DNA from: Agarophyton chilense
Taxonomy: Eukaryota > Rhodophyta > Florideophyceae > Gracilariales > Gracilariaceae
Reading direction: 5' to 3'
NCBI GenBank assembly: GCA_030374765.1
Contig: JARGXX010000105.1
Coordinates: 992,001 to 1,056,000 of the forward strand
Length of the DNA stretch: 64,000 nt
Positions 8,694-18,224 of the stretch are shown here, piece after piece (position 1 is the first letter of the stretch; every line of letters begins with the position of its first letter). A model generated the notes under the pieces. It worked only from the letters and a program-made list of their open reading frames with translations. It was not told the origin of the DNA and made no database searches. The translations under genes were made by a program, and so were the position numbers.

Positions 8694-9851
8694 CTCCTCC
8701 TCGACTGGTCGGCCAAGTCCAACACGGTCCGCGTTATTGTTGTGAAGACCTGGGCCAAGTGGTTTAGTTAAGAAGTCCGCATCATTGTCTTCACTTGGAA
8801 CGTACGTCACATTGATGTGACAATCCTTGACTAGTTCCCGAACGAAGTGCAACTTAACGTCAATGTGCTTAGCGCGACCCGACGGACAGCGTTCACCAGT
8901 TGCCCAGTCAATGGCGCACTGGTTGTCCGAACGAATGGGCACAGCACCTTGCACTTTCCATCCAATCTCCTTAAGCACACGCTTCAACCAAATGACCTCC
9001 TGACACGCAAGCGTCAAAGCATAATACTCGGCCTCGCCGGTAGACAACGCCACCGAAGCCTGTTTTCTTGCGCCCCACATACATGTCGCTTTGCCAAGCT
9101 TCACTAAGAAACCAGACATTGACTTGCGATCACGCGTGTCCGCAGCGTAGTCAGAGTCAACGTACGCCTCCAGTTTCACCATGCCAGAGTGATAGTGCAC
9201 ACCATGTTCAGTTGTACCGCGAAGGTAACGAAGAACCCGCTTTGCTGCCTTGTGACAGTAGGCCGTGGGCGATTTCTGAAAACGAGCCAAGATTAGGACG
9301 GGTGCTAATATATCCAACCGAGTTCTCAGTGCCAAATACAAAAGCGATCCAATGATCTGCTGGTACAGCTGAGTATCCTGGATGGATTTGTCTTTCTCAG
9401 ATGTCCACCCGGTAAAAAAAGATTCTACCATAGGGGTGCATGCCGGCTTGGATCGCTGAAACCCGAAACGGCGCAACACGCTTTCCGTGTACAGTGACTG
9501 ACCAAGATACAGCGACACAGGTCGACCATCTGAATCTAAAGTCCATTTGAATTCAACGCCGAGGTACAAGTTCACTTCGTCCGCCACACGCAGCTCGTAA
9601 AACGACTTAAGCTCCTCCAAAATCGCATCACGTTCCATGGCAGAAGTTGTGAATATTAGCAAGTCATCCACATAAACTAGCACGAACGCATCCTCATTGC
9701 TCTCGTTTTGGCGGCGAAACACGCAAGGTGCACTCGGTAACTCTTCAAAACATATGCTTTTCATATCCTCGCATAGTTTGTTGTGCCATGCCAAGTGCGC
9801 TTGCTTCAGTCCATAGATAGCCTTGAGCAATTTGAAGCATCGTGAAGTCAC
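8688..9851 (-). CDS. pol: Copia A pol, reverse transcriptase and RNase H part
   Basis: Same frame as the upstream polyprotein, downstream of one TAA (9870-9872). It holds the rest of the reverse transcriptase, with LLKAIYGLKQA and the catalytic YVDDLLIF box. RNase H follows (AYVDSDYAAD, STGEAEYYAL, KHIDVKLHF). The family polyprotein would normally have Gln at the interrupted codon (the motif is usually MxQPxGF), so a CAA to TAA change is likely. The true ORF has no own start; it is the C-terminal part of one polyprotein of about 1433 residues. Its stop codon lies inside the 3' LTR (8688-8690). Confidence 0.92.
   Translation of the reverse strand: MTSRCFKLLKAIYGLKQAHLAWHNKLCEDMKSICFEELPSAPCVFRRQNESNEDAFVLVYVDDLLIFTTSAMERDAILEELKSFYELRVADEVNLYLGVEFKWTLDSDGRPVSLYLGQSLYTESVLRRFGFQRSKPACTPMVESFFTGWTSEKDKSIQDTQLYQQIIGSLLYLALRTRLDILAPVLILARFQKSPTAYCHKAAKRVLRYLRGTTEHGVHYHSGMVKLEAYVDSDYAADTRDRKSMSGFLVKLGKATCMWGARKQASVALSTGEAEYYALTLACQEVIWLKRVLKEIGWKVQGAVPIRSDNQCAIDWATGERCPSGRAKHIDVKLHFVRELVKDCHINVTYVPSEDNDADFLTKPLGPGLHNNNADRVGLGRPVEEEC
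8694..8702 (-). promoter_or_regulatory. Polypurine tract of Copia A
   Basis: On the minus strand GAGGAGGAG directly precedes the 3' LTR. This is the place and composition expected for the plus-strand DNA primer. It also encodes the last Glu residues of pol. Confidence 0.7.
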
Positions 9852-9869
9852 GCCAGGTATACCTCGAGG

Positions 9870-12800
9870 TTACATGATCCACACATCTTCCTCAAGTTCG
9901 CCATTGAGAAACGCAGTCTTCACATCCACCTGTACCACATACATGCGCAAGCATAACGTCAGATACAAGAATATGCGAACCAAAGAGAACGAAACAACTG
10001 GTGCATAAGTCTCCATGTAGTCCTGACCATATGTTTGGTGGTTTCCACCGGCTACAACACGAGCCTTAAAACGTTCAACTGACCCATCAGCATTGCGCTT
10101 TACCTTCAGTATGACGTGAGTTGGTAGTGGTTGTGAAGCAGGAGAGTCATCAGGTTTCCAAGTTTGCTTCGACTCCAATGATGAAAACTCTTCATCGACG
10201 GCTGCTTGCCACATGGTACGCTCCTCCGCACTGGCGGACATTGCCTCCTTGAGTGAGGGCTCATCACTAGTAGTGACTTTGACTTGCGATGTACAGTGAG
10301 CAGACCCTGCCATGAACCACCTCAGAGGTTGACGGCGCGTGCGCCGCGGGTAGCGTGGTTCCGTATCAGCGTTGGCAGATGTATCAAGGTCATCAGCAGC
10401 ACTTTCGTCATCACTTTCGGAATCCTGTGCATCGTCTTCATTGCTGCCGGAGTCTGACTCCGACTGCCTGAGTGTTGGAATCAGGTGCGAGGATCCGTCA
10501 TGAACCACCTCCTCCTCAACATTATCCACGGAGAAGGTATCCGATTCGTCATCAATGCTATCACATAATCCCATATCAGAGCTATAGTCAGCATCTGACG
10601 CACTTTCATCATCCATGTAGTTGGCAAGAGATGATGCGCCAGGGAACTTGGATTCATCAAAAGTAACATGTCGTGACTCAATAATACGCGGAGTACCATC
10701 ATTATCAACGACGAGTACCTTGTACACACCATGCTCAAGAGTCTCCAAGTACACTCCCTCAAGTGCACGAGACTCGAACTTGGGTCCACGCGGAGTCCTT
10801 AGCACGAATGCAGTGCATCCAAACACACGCACGTGCTTTAACAAAGGTTTATTTCCAGTTACCAGAAAGTAGGGACTGTTGTTAACAGTAGAATGTTGCA
10901 CTCGATTACGCACAAAGATAACATGTTTCAGCGCATATGGCCACAAACATTCTGGTAGATCGGCTTGGATCAGCAACGATCGAGCAGCTTCCACCATGGT
11001 ACGATTGATGCGCTCAGCTATAGCGTTGTGTTCGGGGGTGTATGGAGCAGAGAAAGAAGTGAGGCCATGTTCTGCTGCCAAGTTCTCTTGCAGGGCAATA
11101 TATTCTTCTGCACCGTCCGAGTGCAAACTTTTGATATGCACTCCTCCAAGCTGCTTAAACTTTGCCGCAATACCCACAAACACATCACTAAGAGCACTGC
11201 GATGGATCACCAGACCTAGGAACACATACCGTGAGTGATCATCGAGGAATGTACATGCATATTGAAACTTTTCCGGAAAAGACTTTTCCAGAGGACCTAC
11301 AATATCCGAGTGCACAATGTCACCAACCGCGGATGCATGTTCAAAGTGACCTGGGAACGGAAGCTTATGAGCCTTGCCAAGTCGACATGCTCGGCATACC
11401 TCCTCCATGTCACACAAGTGCGGCACTCCATCTGCGTACTTGTGTACATGTTGCAGATCACGTTGGTTGATGTGAGCCAGTCGTCGGTGCCACAGTTGAG
11501 TCTCCGTAGACTTTGTCGAAAGCGCAAGTTCCACGCCAGCATGCCCTAAAGGTTGAGGCAGTGTGTACATGCGAGATACCTTGTCACGATCACCAATGCC
11601 CACCTCAAAACCATTTGACTCTAGCGTCAAACGTACACTATGACGACCGAAGAGCGACTCAATACCTTTGTCGGCCAAACACCCGGTTGAAACCAAGTTG
11701 TATCCCAGAGCGGGGGTCAGTAGGGCATCACTCAGACCTATGTTCGCATTGTCCAAAGGAATGATCACCTCTCCGCGTTGTTTAGATACAACAGATGTGT
11801 TATCGGCAAGCATCACTGTCCTTTCGTCGCAAGGTTCAAGTGAACCGGGCACGAACGCACAAACAGAATGGAAGCAATGTACTGTCGCACCGCTGTCTGC
11901 GTAGGTACTCAGGTCATTCGGCGGAACTATAGTGGTCCTTTCCACAGTTGCACCAGCAATTTCGATTTTTCCAGACTTTCCAGAAGACTTGCTCGAGGCG
12001 CTTCTACCACTACTGCCACCCATTCGCTTGGGTTGTGGCGACAGTTTATCGAGGATACTCTGCGGCAAGTGGTTGTCCGGGTTGTCCGGATTCATAAAGC
12101 AACGATCTTGTGTGTGTCCATCGCGATCACAGAAGTCGCAATGATGTCCATTGCTCGATCCAGAACGATCAAATGATGACGATCTCAAGGCGGCAGCAAG
12201 TGCACGAGCAGTAGACTCAATGTCGGAGTGACCATCAGACTCCTCATCTTCGTTGTTTGCACTACTGCGGGTACGATTAGTCGATTCAGAATGTCGACCA
12301 GATTTTTTCCTGCCCTTCTTCTTGCGACGTGAACTACGTCCAGACGGCCTTGCAGACACCTGTTTCGCGTTGTATTCATCTATGAGGGTCGTGGCCACGT
12401 AGTCCCATGTAAGCTCAGCGATATCCTTGGTTCGAAGAGCTGCAGCAGTAGACTCCAGTGTGCAATTGGGATCAATAGAAGCAAGTAACATGGGAGCTTT
12501 GTGCGACTCGGGTACTGCCGCATCCTTTCCCATGCGCTCTAACTGAGCAAATAACGCCGTGTACTGGTCCACATAGCCTGACATATTCTGACCATTGTAT
12601 CCCATACGGAATAGTTGAGTCTGCACAGCAATTCTGGATACAGTACGATTGGACGCATACCGTGCATCAAGTAATGCGAGCATGCGCGCCGGGTCGTCGT
12701 CGACATCCATGACCACACGAAGTGGCGCATCACCCAAGGCGCATATTATGATTCCACATGCCTTCTCGCGCTTGGCGACAACTCGAGCGCTATCAATAGC

Positions 12801-12989
12801 GGTATCCGATGTTGCTTCAGTAGTTGCTGAATACGCAGAATCGGATTCCACAACGTTCCACACACCTTTAACACGGCATGCAGCACGAAGGCGATGGCGC
12901 CATAGGGCATAATCATCACCACGCCTTCCATGAAAACGAGGGATTTTCATCCCGGTAGTACTTTCGGATTCCATTTCCGTGTCCGACAT
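9870..12989 (-). CDS. gag-pol: Copia A gag-pol polyprotein (gag, protease, integrase, start of RT)
   Basis: 1039 codons from ATG 12989. Gag is followed by a CCHC zinc knuckle around residue 283 (CDFCDRDGH..C) and the aspartic protease signature ADSGATVH near 363. Integrase carries the HHCC zinc module (WHRRLAH..., CRACRLGKAH, ~500-560) and a catalytic core with SDIVGP and DDHSRY. RT starts with VDVKTAFLNGEL just before the TAA at 9870. The stop is one base from Gln. All other motifs look intact, so a sister copy could supply function. Confidence 0.93.
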   Translation of the reverse strand: MSDTEMESESTTGMKIPRFHGRRGDDYALWRHRLRAACRVKGVWNVVESDSAYSATTEATSDTAIDSARVVAKREKACGIIICALGDAPLRVVMDVDDDPARMLALLDARYASNRTVSRIAVQTQLFRMGYNGQNMSGYVDQYTALFAQLERMGKDAAVPESHKAPMLLASIDPNCTLESTAAALRTKDIAELTWDYVATTLIDEYNAKQVSARPSGRSSRRKKKGRKKSGRHSESTNRTRSSANNEDEESDGHSDIESTARALAAALRSSSFDRSGSSNGHHCDFCDRDGHTQDRCFMNPDNPDNHLPQSILDKLSPQPKRMGGSSGRSASSKSSGKSGKIEIAGATVERTTIVPPNDLSTYADSGATVHCFHSVCAFVPGSLEPCDERTVMLADNTSVVSKQRGEVIIPLDNANIGLSDALLTPALGYNLVSTGCLADKGIESLFGRHSVRLTLESNGFEVGIGDRDKVSRMYTLPQPLGHAGVELALSTKSTETQLWHRRLAHINQRDLQHVHKYADGVPHLCDMEEVCRACRLGKAHKLPFPGHFEHASAVGDIVHSDIVGPLEKSFPEKFQYACTFLDDHSRYVFLGLVIHRSALSDVFVGIAAKFKQLGGVHIKSLHSDGAEEYIALQENLAAEHGLTSFSAPYTPEHNAIAERINRTMVEAARSLLIQADLPECLWPYALKHVIFVRNRVQHSTVNNSPYFLVTGNKPLLKHVRVFGCTAFVLRTPRGPKFESRALEGVYLETLEHGVYKVLVVDNDGTPRIIESRHVTFDESKFPGASSLANYMDDESASDADYSSDMGLCDSIDDESDTFSVDNVEEEVVHDGSSHLIPTLRQSESDSGSNEDDAQDSESDDESAADDLDTSANADTEPRYPRRTRRQPLRWFMAGSAHCTSQVKVTTSDEPSLKEAMSASAEERTMWQAAVDEEFSSLESKQTWKPDDSPASQPLPTHVILKVKRNADGSVERFKARVVAGGNHQTYGQDYMETYAPVVSFSLVRIFLYLTLCLRMYVVQVDVKTAFLNGELEEDVWIM

Positions 12990-13902
12990 ATTTCAGTCTG
13001 TTATCCACGAAGCAGATAGAACGGAACCAAACGAAATTAATTAGTAGAGGGAAGCAGAGTGAGGGACTCAATGCCTTGGGAAGTTTAAGAAAAGGGCCAC
13101 GAGCAGTGATGAATTCGTGGCCGAGCTTGCCCGAACGGAGTATCCCAACTCAAACGTTCGACAGCGAGGACGACAGCGGAGACTTTTGACGTAGCCTGCA
13201 ACGCTCACCGAGACGCGTCTCGTACGCGATCACAAGCGGAGCTCGGGTGCTCCCACGCTTGGAGTATACTCACGGGCAGTGGCAGAAGGCGTACCCGGAA
13301 CAGACAAACTTCTCGACTTCGGGTTGAAACTTCTTGATTGAACCTACCGAGACTTGCTCGAGGTAGGCGGGCGCACTGGCGGGAGAAACTACCTCCGCTA
13401 CCCTAAAGGATGATCCCCTGGACCCTGGTTACTCTCTCCAGGTGAGGTACGCTTTGATTACCTACCGAACTCTGCGCACTTCAGAGTCCGGCGCTTTTAG
13501 TCCCTACGAGGCGTCCCAAGGAGGGGTGTCGTCAAGATACACTTCCCCCAGTTGACCCAAGCTAGCCTCTTGCGGGAAAGTAGCGCGGTCGTGCGGTGTA
13601 GTACGGTTGCTCCTACACTTCCAAGCCCAATTCATCGACCTCCGTACTCTACGGACGGAGAGCAGGATTTGGCAGACTTCCCGGTCTCGTGCCAAGGGGG
13701 TACTAACAAACGCGATATGTTTTCGCCACCAAGGAGGAAGTCCGCAGGGTACACGCCTGTCGCAAAACAAAATAACTTCTTGAATCCAGATGAGCGTTAG
13801 TCGTAGATCGCGCACCTGTCGCAGTAGGGAATCTTCTTGAATCCAAATAAATGTTAGTAGAGCGTGACGTCTGCGAAGAGTCGACGCTCTGGGCCCATAA
13901 CC
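12990..13902 (-). other. Untranslated leader of Copia A
   Basis: About 0.9 kb between the 5' LTR and the gag ATG. I see no ORF with protein-like composition. Repeated CTTGAATCCA-type motifs near 13780-13850 suggest short internal duplications. It probably contains dimerisation and packaging signals, which cannot be located by eye. Confidence 0.6.
13889..13902 (-). promoter_or_regulatory. Primer binding site for initiator tRNA-Met (internal, half-tRNA type)
   Basis: The 14 bases next to the 5' LTR read CTGGGCCCATAACC on the plus strand. This equals the anticodon stem-loop of eukaryotic initiator tRNA-Met (CAU anticodon). The element strand is complementary to it. Priming would therefore use an internal cut tRNA fragment, as in Drosophila copia, rather than the tRNA 3' end. 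Confidence 0.8.
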
Positions 13903-14575
13903 TCACAACGTGAGCGCAGGTTAGGTAAAGGAAAAGGAAGAAGAGGGGGAAAAGACGAGAAGAAGAGAAAAATAAAAGAAGAGAAACAAAGGAAGGTAGT
14001 CAGCCTTGACAATTTACTTCGATCGTTGGCGACCGTCATTGAAAACTATATCTACCTCGCACGCAGTTCCGCCGCCGGTGCTGACCGTCGGCGGGTCACC
14101 CACGTCTCACACCTTGCCACTGTGCGACGAGGAGTTGCGCGCCAAAACAATTTCAAACATGAAGCATATCAAATAAAAACTCAAAAAATCATCCAAAGTG
14201 GTGCGCCAGTGCCAACCACCCCGCGCAGCCCAGATTCGGCTGTTACGGCCAAACCCCGTATCCAGCCCACATTCGCACATTCTCTCCAACTGCATAGCCC
14301 GTGCTCATTCAGCGCTCTCGTCCAATCAAATCGCTCCACTTGGGCCGAAGCCCCAACACGCCCCATTAGAACCAGACCACTTGTCCATACCACGTTGCAT
14401 GAGGGCATTTGCAGTAGCCAATCAGATGGCCGTTTCACGTTGAGATTGAGATGAGGCGCATATGCGTTTTTCCGCGGAGGGTGCCCAAAAGTGCCCATGC
14501 TTAAATCCACTTTTTGTTTTCCACTATTTCCAACACTCCAAAGGGCTTGGGGGCACAGTCGACCAAACCTCAACA
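13903..14575 (-). repeat. 5' LTR of Copia A
   Basis: 673 bp, read as identical to 8021-8693, followed by the target duplication GGAAC at 14576-14580. Confidence 0.95.
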
Positions 14576-14608
14576 GGAACATTCCCGAGAGCAGTTCGTT
14601 GCAATCAG

Positions 14609-14686
14609 CCTGAACTACGTCCGCTTAGTTTCAACCTGAGCTTCGTCCGCTTAATTTCAACCTGAGCTACGTCCGCTTAGTTTCAA
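14609..14686 (+). repeat. 26-bp tandem repeat, three copies
   Basis: Units start at 14609, 14635 and 14661 with only a few differences; each contains a core CTACGTCCGCTTA. It lies in the original intergenic region between the two divergent modification genes, next to the Copia A insertion site. Confidence 0.85.
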
Positions 14687-14779
14687 ACTCAAGAAACTCC
14701 TTGTCTCTTTCCATCACAAACACGCCTATTGGCTTGGTAGGCGATACAAGAAAATAAAAATAAAAAATAAAAAATATCC

Positions 14780-14982
14780 TGACGGCCAACAGAGGTGCGC
14801 TCCGACTTCATCGGGGGTCCCGATGAAGTCCCCGCGCACCTCTGTCGGCCGACATAATACATATAATTTTGAAATTTTTGGAACGCTCAGGTGTACACGG
14901 TGCACTCTGTCGGCCGACAGAGGTGCGCGGGGACTTCATCGGGACCCCCGATGAAGTCGGAGCGCTCCTCTGACGGCCGACA
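14780..14982. repeat. Nested inverted repeats: two 75-bp palindromic blocks
   Basis: Block 1 (14780-14854) and block 2 (14908-14982) are near-perfect reverse complements of each other, separated by 53 bp. Each block is itself an imperfect palindrome with arms of about 36 bp. The shared cores are CGGCCGACA, AGAGGTGCGC and GACTTCATCGGG. The DNA could form two hairpins or one large cruciform. It lies 185 bp upstream of the methyltransferase ATG. Confidence 0.9.
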
Positions 14983-15068
14983 GAATGCAACCAGGATAGC
15001 TGCGAAGTCGGTCAGCAACAACCGTTCTTCCGTGCGCGCTCCTCAACCGTACTCACAATCTTTCCGTA

Positions 15069-15112
15069 CCCACCCGCACCCACCCGCACCCACCCGCACC
15101 CACCCGCACCCG
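15069..15112 (+). repeat. 10-bp minisatellite CACCCGCACC
   Basis: Four exact copies in a row at 15071-15110, with partial units at both ends. It lies about 55 bp upstream of the methyltransferase ATG, probably in its promoter or 5' UTR. Confidence 0.85.
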
Positions 15113-15167
15113 CTGCTCTCTTTCACTCAGGCTCTCGTGACGACCGCCCGTGGCAGACACCTTCGAA

Positions 15168-16655
15168 ATGGGTAAACTGTTTGGTACGGGGGATGAAGTT
15201 ATCAGGGCGTGTCTGGATTTGCGTGATCGTTACGCATCAACGAGGTGGGAGGAAGATGAGCCGCGAAAAGTGGGGCACACTGCATTCATCGATTTCGCAT
15301 TTGCCAATCGCCACATCCTACCGGAGACCGCGAAGTTTTTTTATACTCTCCTAGGTCCCGACCACACCAATAACACAGAAGATGAGCTCCGAGGGTTAGG
15401 AATGAGGGGCTCGAACTGTCAGAATTATTTCTCGGCGAGGTTGCTGGATATAAGGGATGGGGACCCAGATAGGCGCGTGAGGTACTTTTGGAACGCGTAC
15501 GAGGCGGTGGAGTTCAAGGGCATCCCGAAGAATGTCACTTTGACAGAGTTCTTCAAAGGTCTGGATACAACCCGAAAGAAGGCGAGCAAAAGCCGGGCTC
15601 CATTCGCGACCGACTTCCCGACAATGTTCCAGAGGTTGCTGTTCCTCATTTGTATTCAGTCGGTCTCTATGGAGAAGGGAAGAGTCTCCCGTAAGCGAAG
15701 AAAGCGGGACAGATCCTACGATACGCCATTTTCGAAGGTGGCGATTTATGACAAACCAGTAGCTCAGCGTGTGGGCTTTGGTGTGCAGCTCGTCAATAAC
15801 GCGTGGGACAGCTTCGCCCAGTATTTGGGATTCCCTGGCGTGGTATTCATGGTTTTGCCCTTTATCCATCTACGATATTCTGATATGCAGTTCAAGGCAA
15901 TCGGAAACAGAAGGGATGGGTTCTCTCACAAGGACATGGCCCAACGACTCCTTCCTGGTAGAAACCGTACTTTATTGGAGGAGGATGTCGTCCCATGGGC
16001 GTGGAACCTGCCGGAGTACGTTGAAACTCCACTTCGTATGTTGGCCAAAGAGTTTCTCGCTGACCTGCACAAAGTGGTGGTGAATGAGCAGCTTTACTCT
16101 ATATCAGCTCCGGAAAGATGGGACGTTCTAAAACCGTTTACATACACTTTGCCTAGAGTGTTTGCGGAGAGATTCGACTGCTTCTCGAACTCTCTTATCT
16201 CTACAATCTCGGAATACATATCGCCACTAAAGCTGCGAGGGAGTGTGGAGCTGGAAGTGGTGGCTGCGACAAAGGCGGAACATACTATGGTTATGGAAGA
16301 AGATGAGATAGAAGTTGTACCCCCTGAGAAAGATTCGGAGGCTCCGGCGGTGGAGGGTGGAGAGGGAGTGGAGGGTGGGACCGGGAATGAGGAAGAGAAC
16401 ATGGGTGTTGGTCAGCATTCTTCCACAGCTGGACCAAGGTCGGTCGAATCTGAGTCGGTGGATACTCTGCCGCCTCACGACCTTACCTCTCTGGATGATA
16501 TAATGTCTCTCCAAAAGTGCGAGTCGGAGATGGATAAGCACTGTCGAATGTACAATTGTACTTTCGAGAACCTGGTGGAGATTGACGAGACATTGCGCAG
16601 CAATGGGGTCTCTCCGATAGGGAAAGTGCAGTTGGTTCTCACGGACCCGCCGTAA
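15168..16655 (+). pseudogene. Amino-DNA-methyltransferase-SET fusion, N-terminal part up to a stop in the DPPY motif
   Basis: The frame opens at GTG 15150; the first ATG is 15168, which I take as start. Residues 1-430 are a conserved-looking but unrecognised domain, followed by an acidic Glu/Gly/Ser linker. The last residues are VLTDPP, then TAA (16653-16655) and an Asn codon. This is the catalytic motif IV (DPPY/F/W) of N6-adenine/N4-cytosine methyltransferases with the Tyr codon changed to a stop. The reading frame continues without shift into 16656-18224. No intron is needed. Codon use looks normal, so the nonsense change looks recent. The same frame holds the nucleotide-binding motif later, i.e. 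beta-class order. Confidence 0.8.
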
Positions 16656-18224
16656 AATATACGTGCGAAGAAGAACAGGGAAAACAGCTGGTACGACGTT
16701 CTTAACCGGCAAGACATGGTGAAGACGGCGAAGCTCATCTCTAAACTTCTGCGTCCGGGAGGGCATTTCGTTATATTCTGCGCGATTGAGCAGGTGAACG
16801 AATGGAAAGAAGTGTTGGGTCAAATCGGTGCAAAGGATGAGAATGGACAGAAGAGCAGGTCGTTTGTCGTGGACAAGGTCCAGCTGCACTTCATTCGCTC
16901 TCAAGGCAATCCGATGCGTAATCCCAGACGTAGTTCGTGCTCCCTGTTTCTCAGAACAGAGTACGCCATTCATGGAGTTCGCAGCGGGTTGTCCTACGCC
17001 GAACAACATGGCATGGTGAACTATGAGAACTTCAGCTATGTACCATCGCGATATCCGGGTTACCATAGCGTGATTGACCAAGTGCCTCCCATGTCGAATG
17101 GTGAAACACTTCTATGGAGAAGGATGAATGCCAAAGGAGCAGTTACGTATCAGAAAGTGCGGGCGGAACAGAAGTCACGCGCTTTGCTGAAGGAGCTCAT
17201 CAGCAGGTTTTCTCAGCCGGGAGACATAGTGGTGGACCTCTTCGCCGGAACATTTTCAACGGCCATGGAATGCATGGAACTGGAAAAGCACCGTCAGTTT
17301 CTAGGGTGTGAGCCAGATCCGCAGTTCTTTGCTCATGCGAAGCACGCCGCTACAGTGAAATTTGCGTCATGCATGCGGAACAACGAGACGGACATTCATA
17401 TAACGCAAGATGTTCGGAACGCTGTGACTCGAGTGACATGCTTGTTTCCGGACGTCGTCATAAAGCGTTCGAAGTCCTGGAAAACACCTACCGGATTTCC
17501 CGAGCATCAGATGTTTCTGCCCCATATCGTGGATTTTCTCTCCTCCATGTGGCAGGATAAGAATATACCGGAGATTGGGCGACGGCAGGCGCTGTATGAG
17601 TGGCCGAGAAGTTTTCAAGGAAAGATGTCACTGTTGGATTGGAATGATATTCTGGCAGTGGAGGCGACAGTATGTGGTTGTCGGATTGCAAATGCTGGAG
17701 TTGGTGTGTACACAACACTCCGGGTGATACAAGGTGAGACTGTTTGTTACTTTTACGGGACTTTGGTGTACCATGATCTTTCAAAGCGGAAGGAAGTTCA
17801 TAAAGCATACGGATGGGGGCTATTGAAAGCGAAGGCTGATCGTTTTCGGCAGTATGCGATGGAGATAAGCGTCCGAGGGGAAGTGTTTCACAAGCTACCA
17901 GGAAGAATTAGTGGGGTGTCTCTTATTCCGGTGTGGATTGTCCCAGCTCCATTTTGCTTGGGGGGAACAATTAACGACCCCAAGTATGTGGAAGGGGATA
18001 CGGACAGGGATGCGGTTGACGACGGGTTAATGAGACGCCGAACTGCAAATGTTCGGGTCGTCAGAACTCCGGGGACGGGGCGGACCCCATTTCAGTTGAG
18101 AGACTATAGATTGCTTTCTGTGCAAGCAATTCGAGATATAGAAATAGGAGAGGAGCTGTTCGCGGATTATGGGACAGAGTATATCTGGAGTATGAATAAC
18201 ACGCCAGTCATAGTAATCGTTTAA
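16656..18224 (+). pseudogene. Amino-DNA-methyltransferase-SET fusion, C-terminal part (SAM motif I and SET domain)
   Basis: Same frame as the upstream part, open from 16656; the first Met is at 16716. LLRPGGHFVIF (motif V/VI-like) comes first. AEQKSRALLKELI and DIVVDLFAGT (D690 counted from ATG 15168) give the classic end of beta-class amino-methyltransferases, where motif X/I binds S-adenosylmethionine. Residues ~825-1015 are a SET domain: ANAGVGVYTT (GxG), IND at 935-937 in place of NHS, ANVRVV and the catalytic-Tyr box ELFADYG (Y1001). SET domains methylate protein lysines, mostly histones. The fusion therefore would join DNA and protein methylation. There is no post-SET Cys cluster; the protein ends 17 residues after Y1001. 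Confidence 0.82.

Larger units (their letters stand above)
8021..14575 (-). mobile_element. Copia element A, nearly intact and recent
   Basis: A 6555-bp Ty1/Copia LTR retrotransposon on the minus strand. Both LTRs are 673 bp and read as identical. A 5-bp target duplication GGAAC flanks it (8016-8020 and 14576-14580). It has a gag-pol order of gag, protease, integrase, RT, RNase H, which is diagnostic of Copia. The primer site matches initiator tRNA-Met. One nonsense codon interrupts pol. Identical LTRs imply very recent insertion. It split the intergenic region between the ParB-oxygenase and methyltransferase-SET genes. Confidence 0.95.

Noticed and set aside
14609-14686. Three regular 26-bp repeats as a CRISPR array
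   Set aside because: The repeats are directly adjacent without spacers, and the DNA is eukaryotic.
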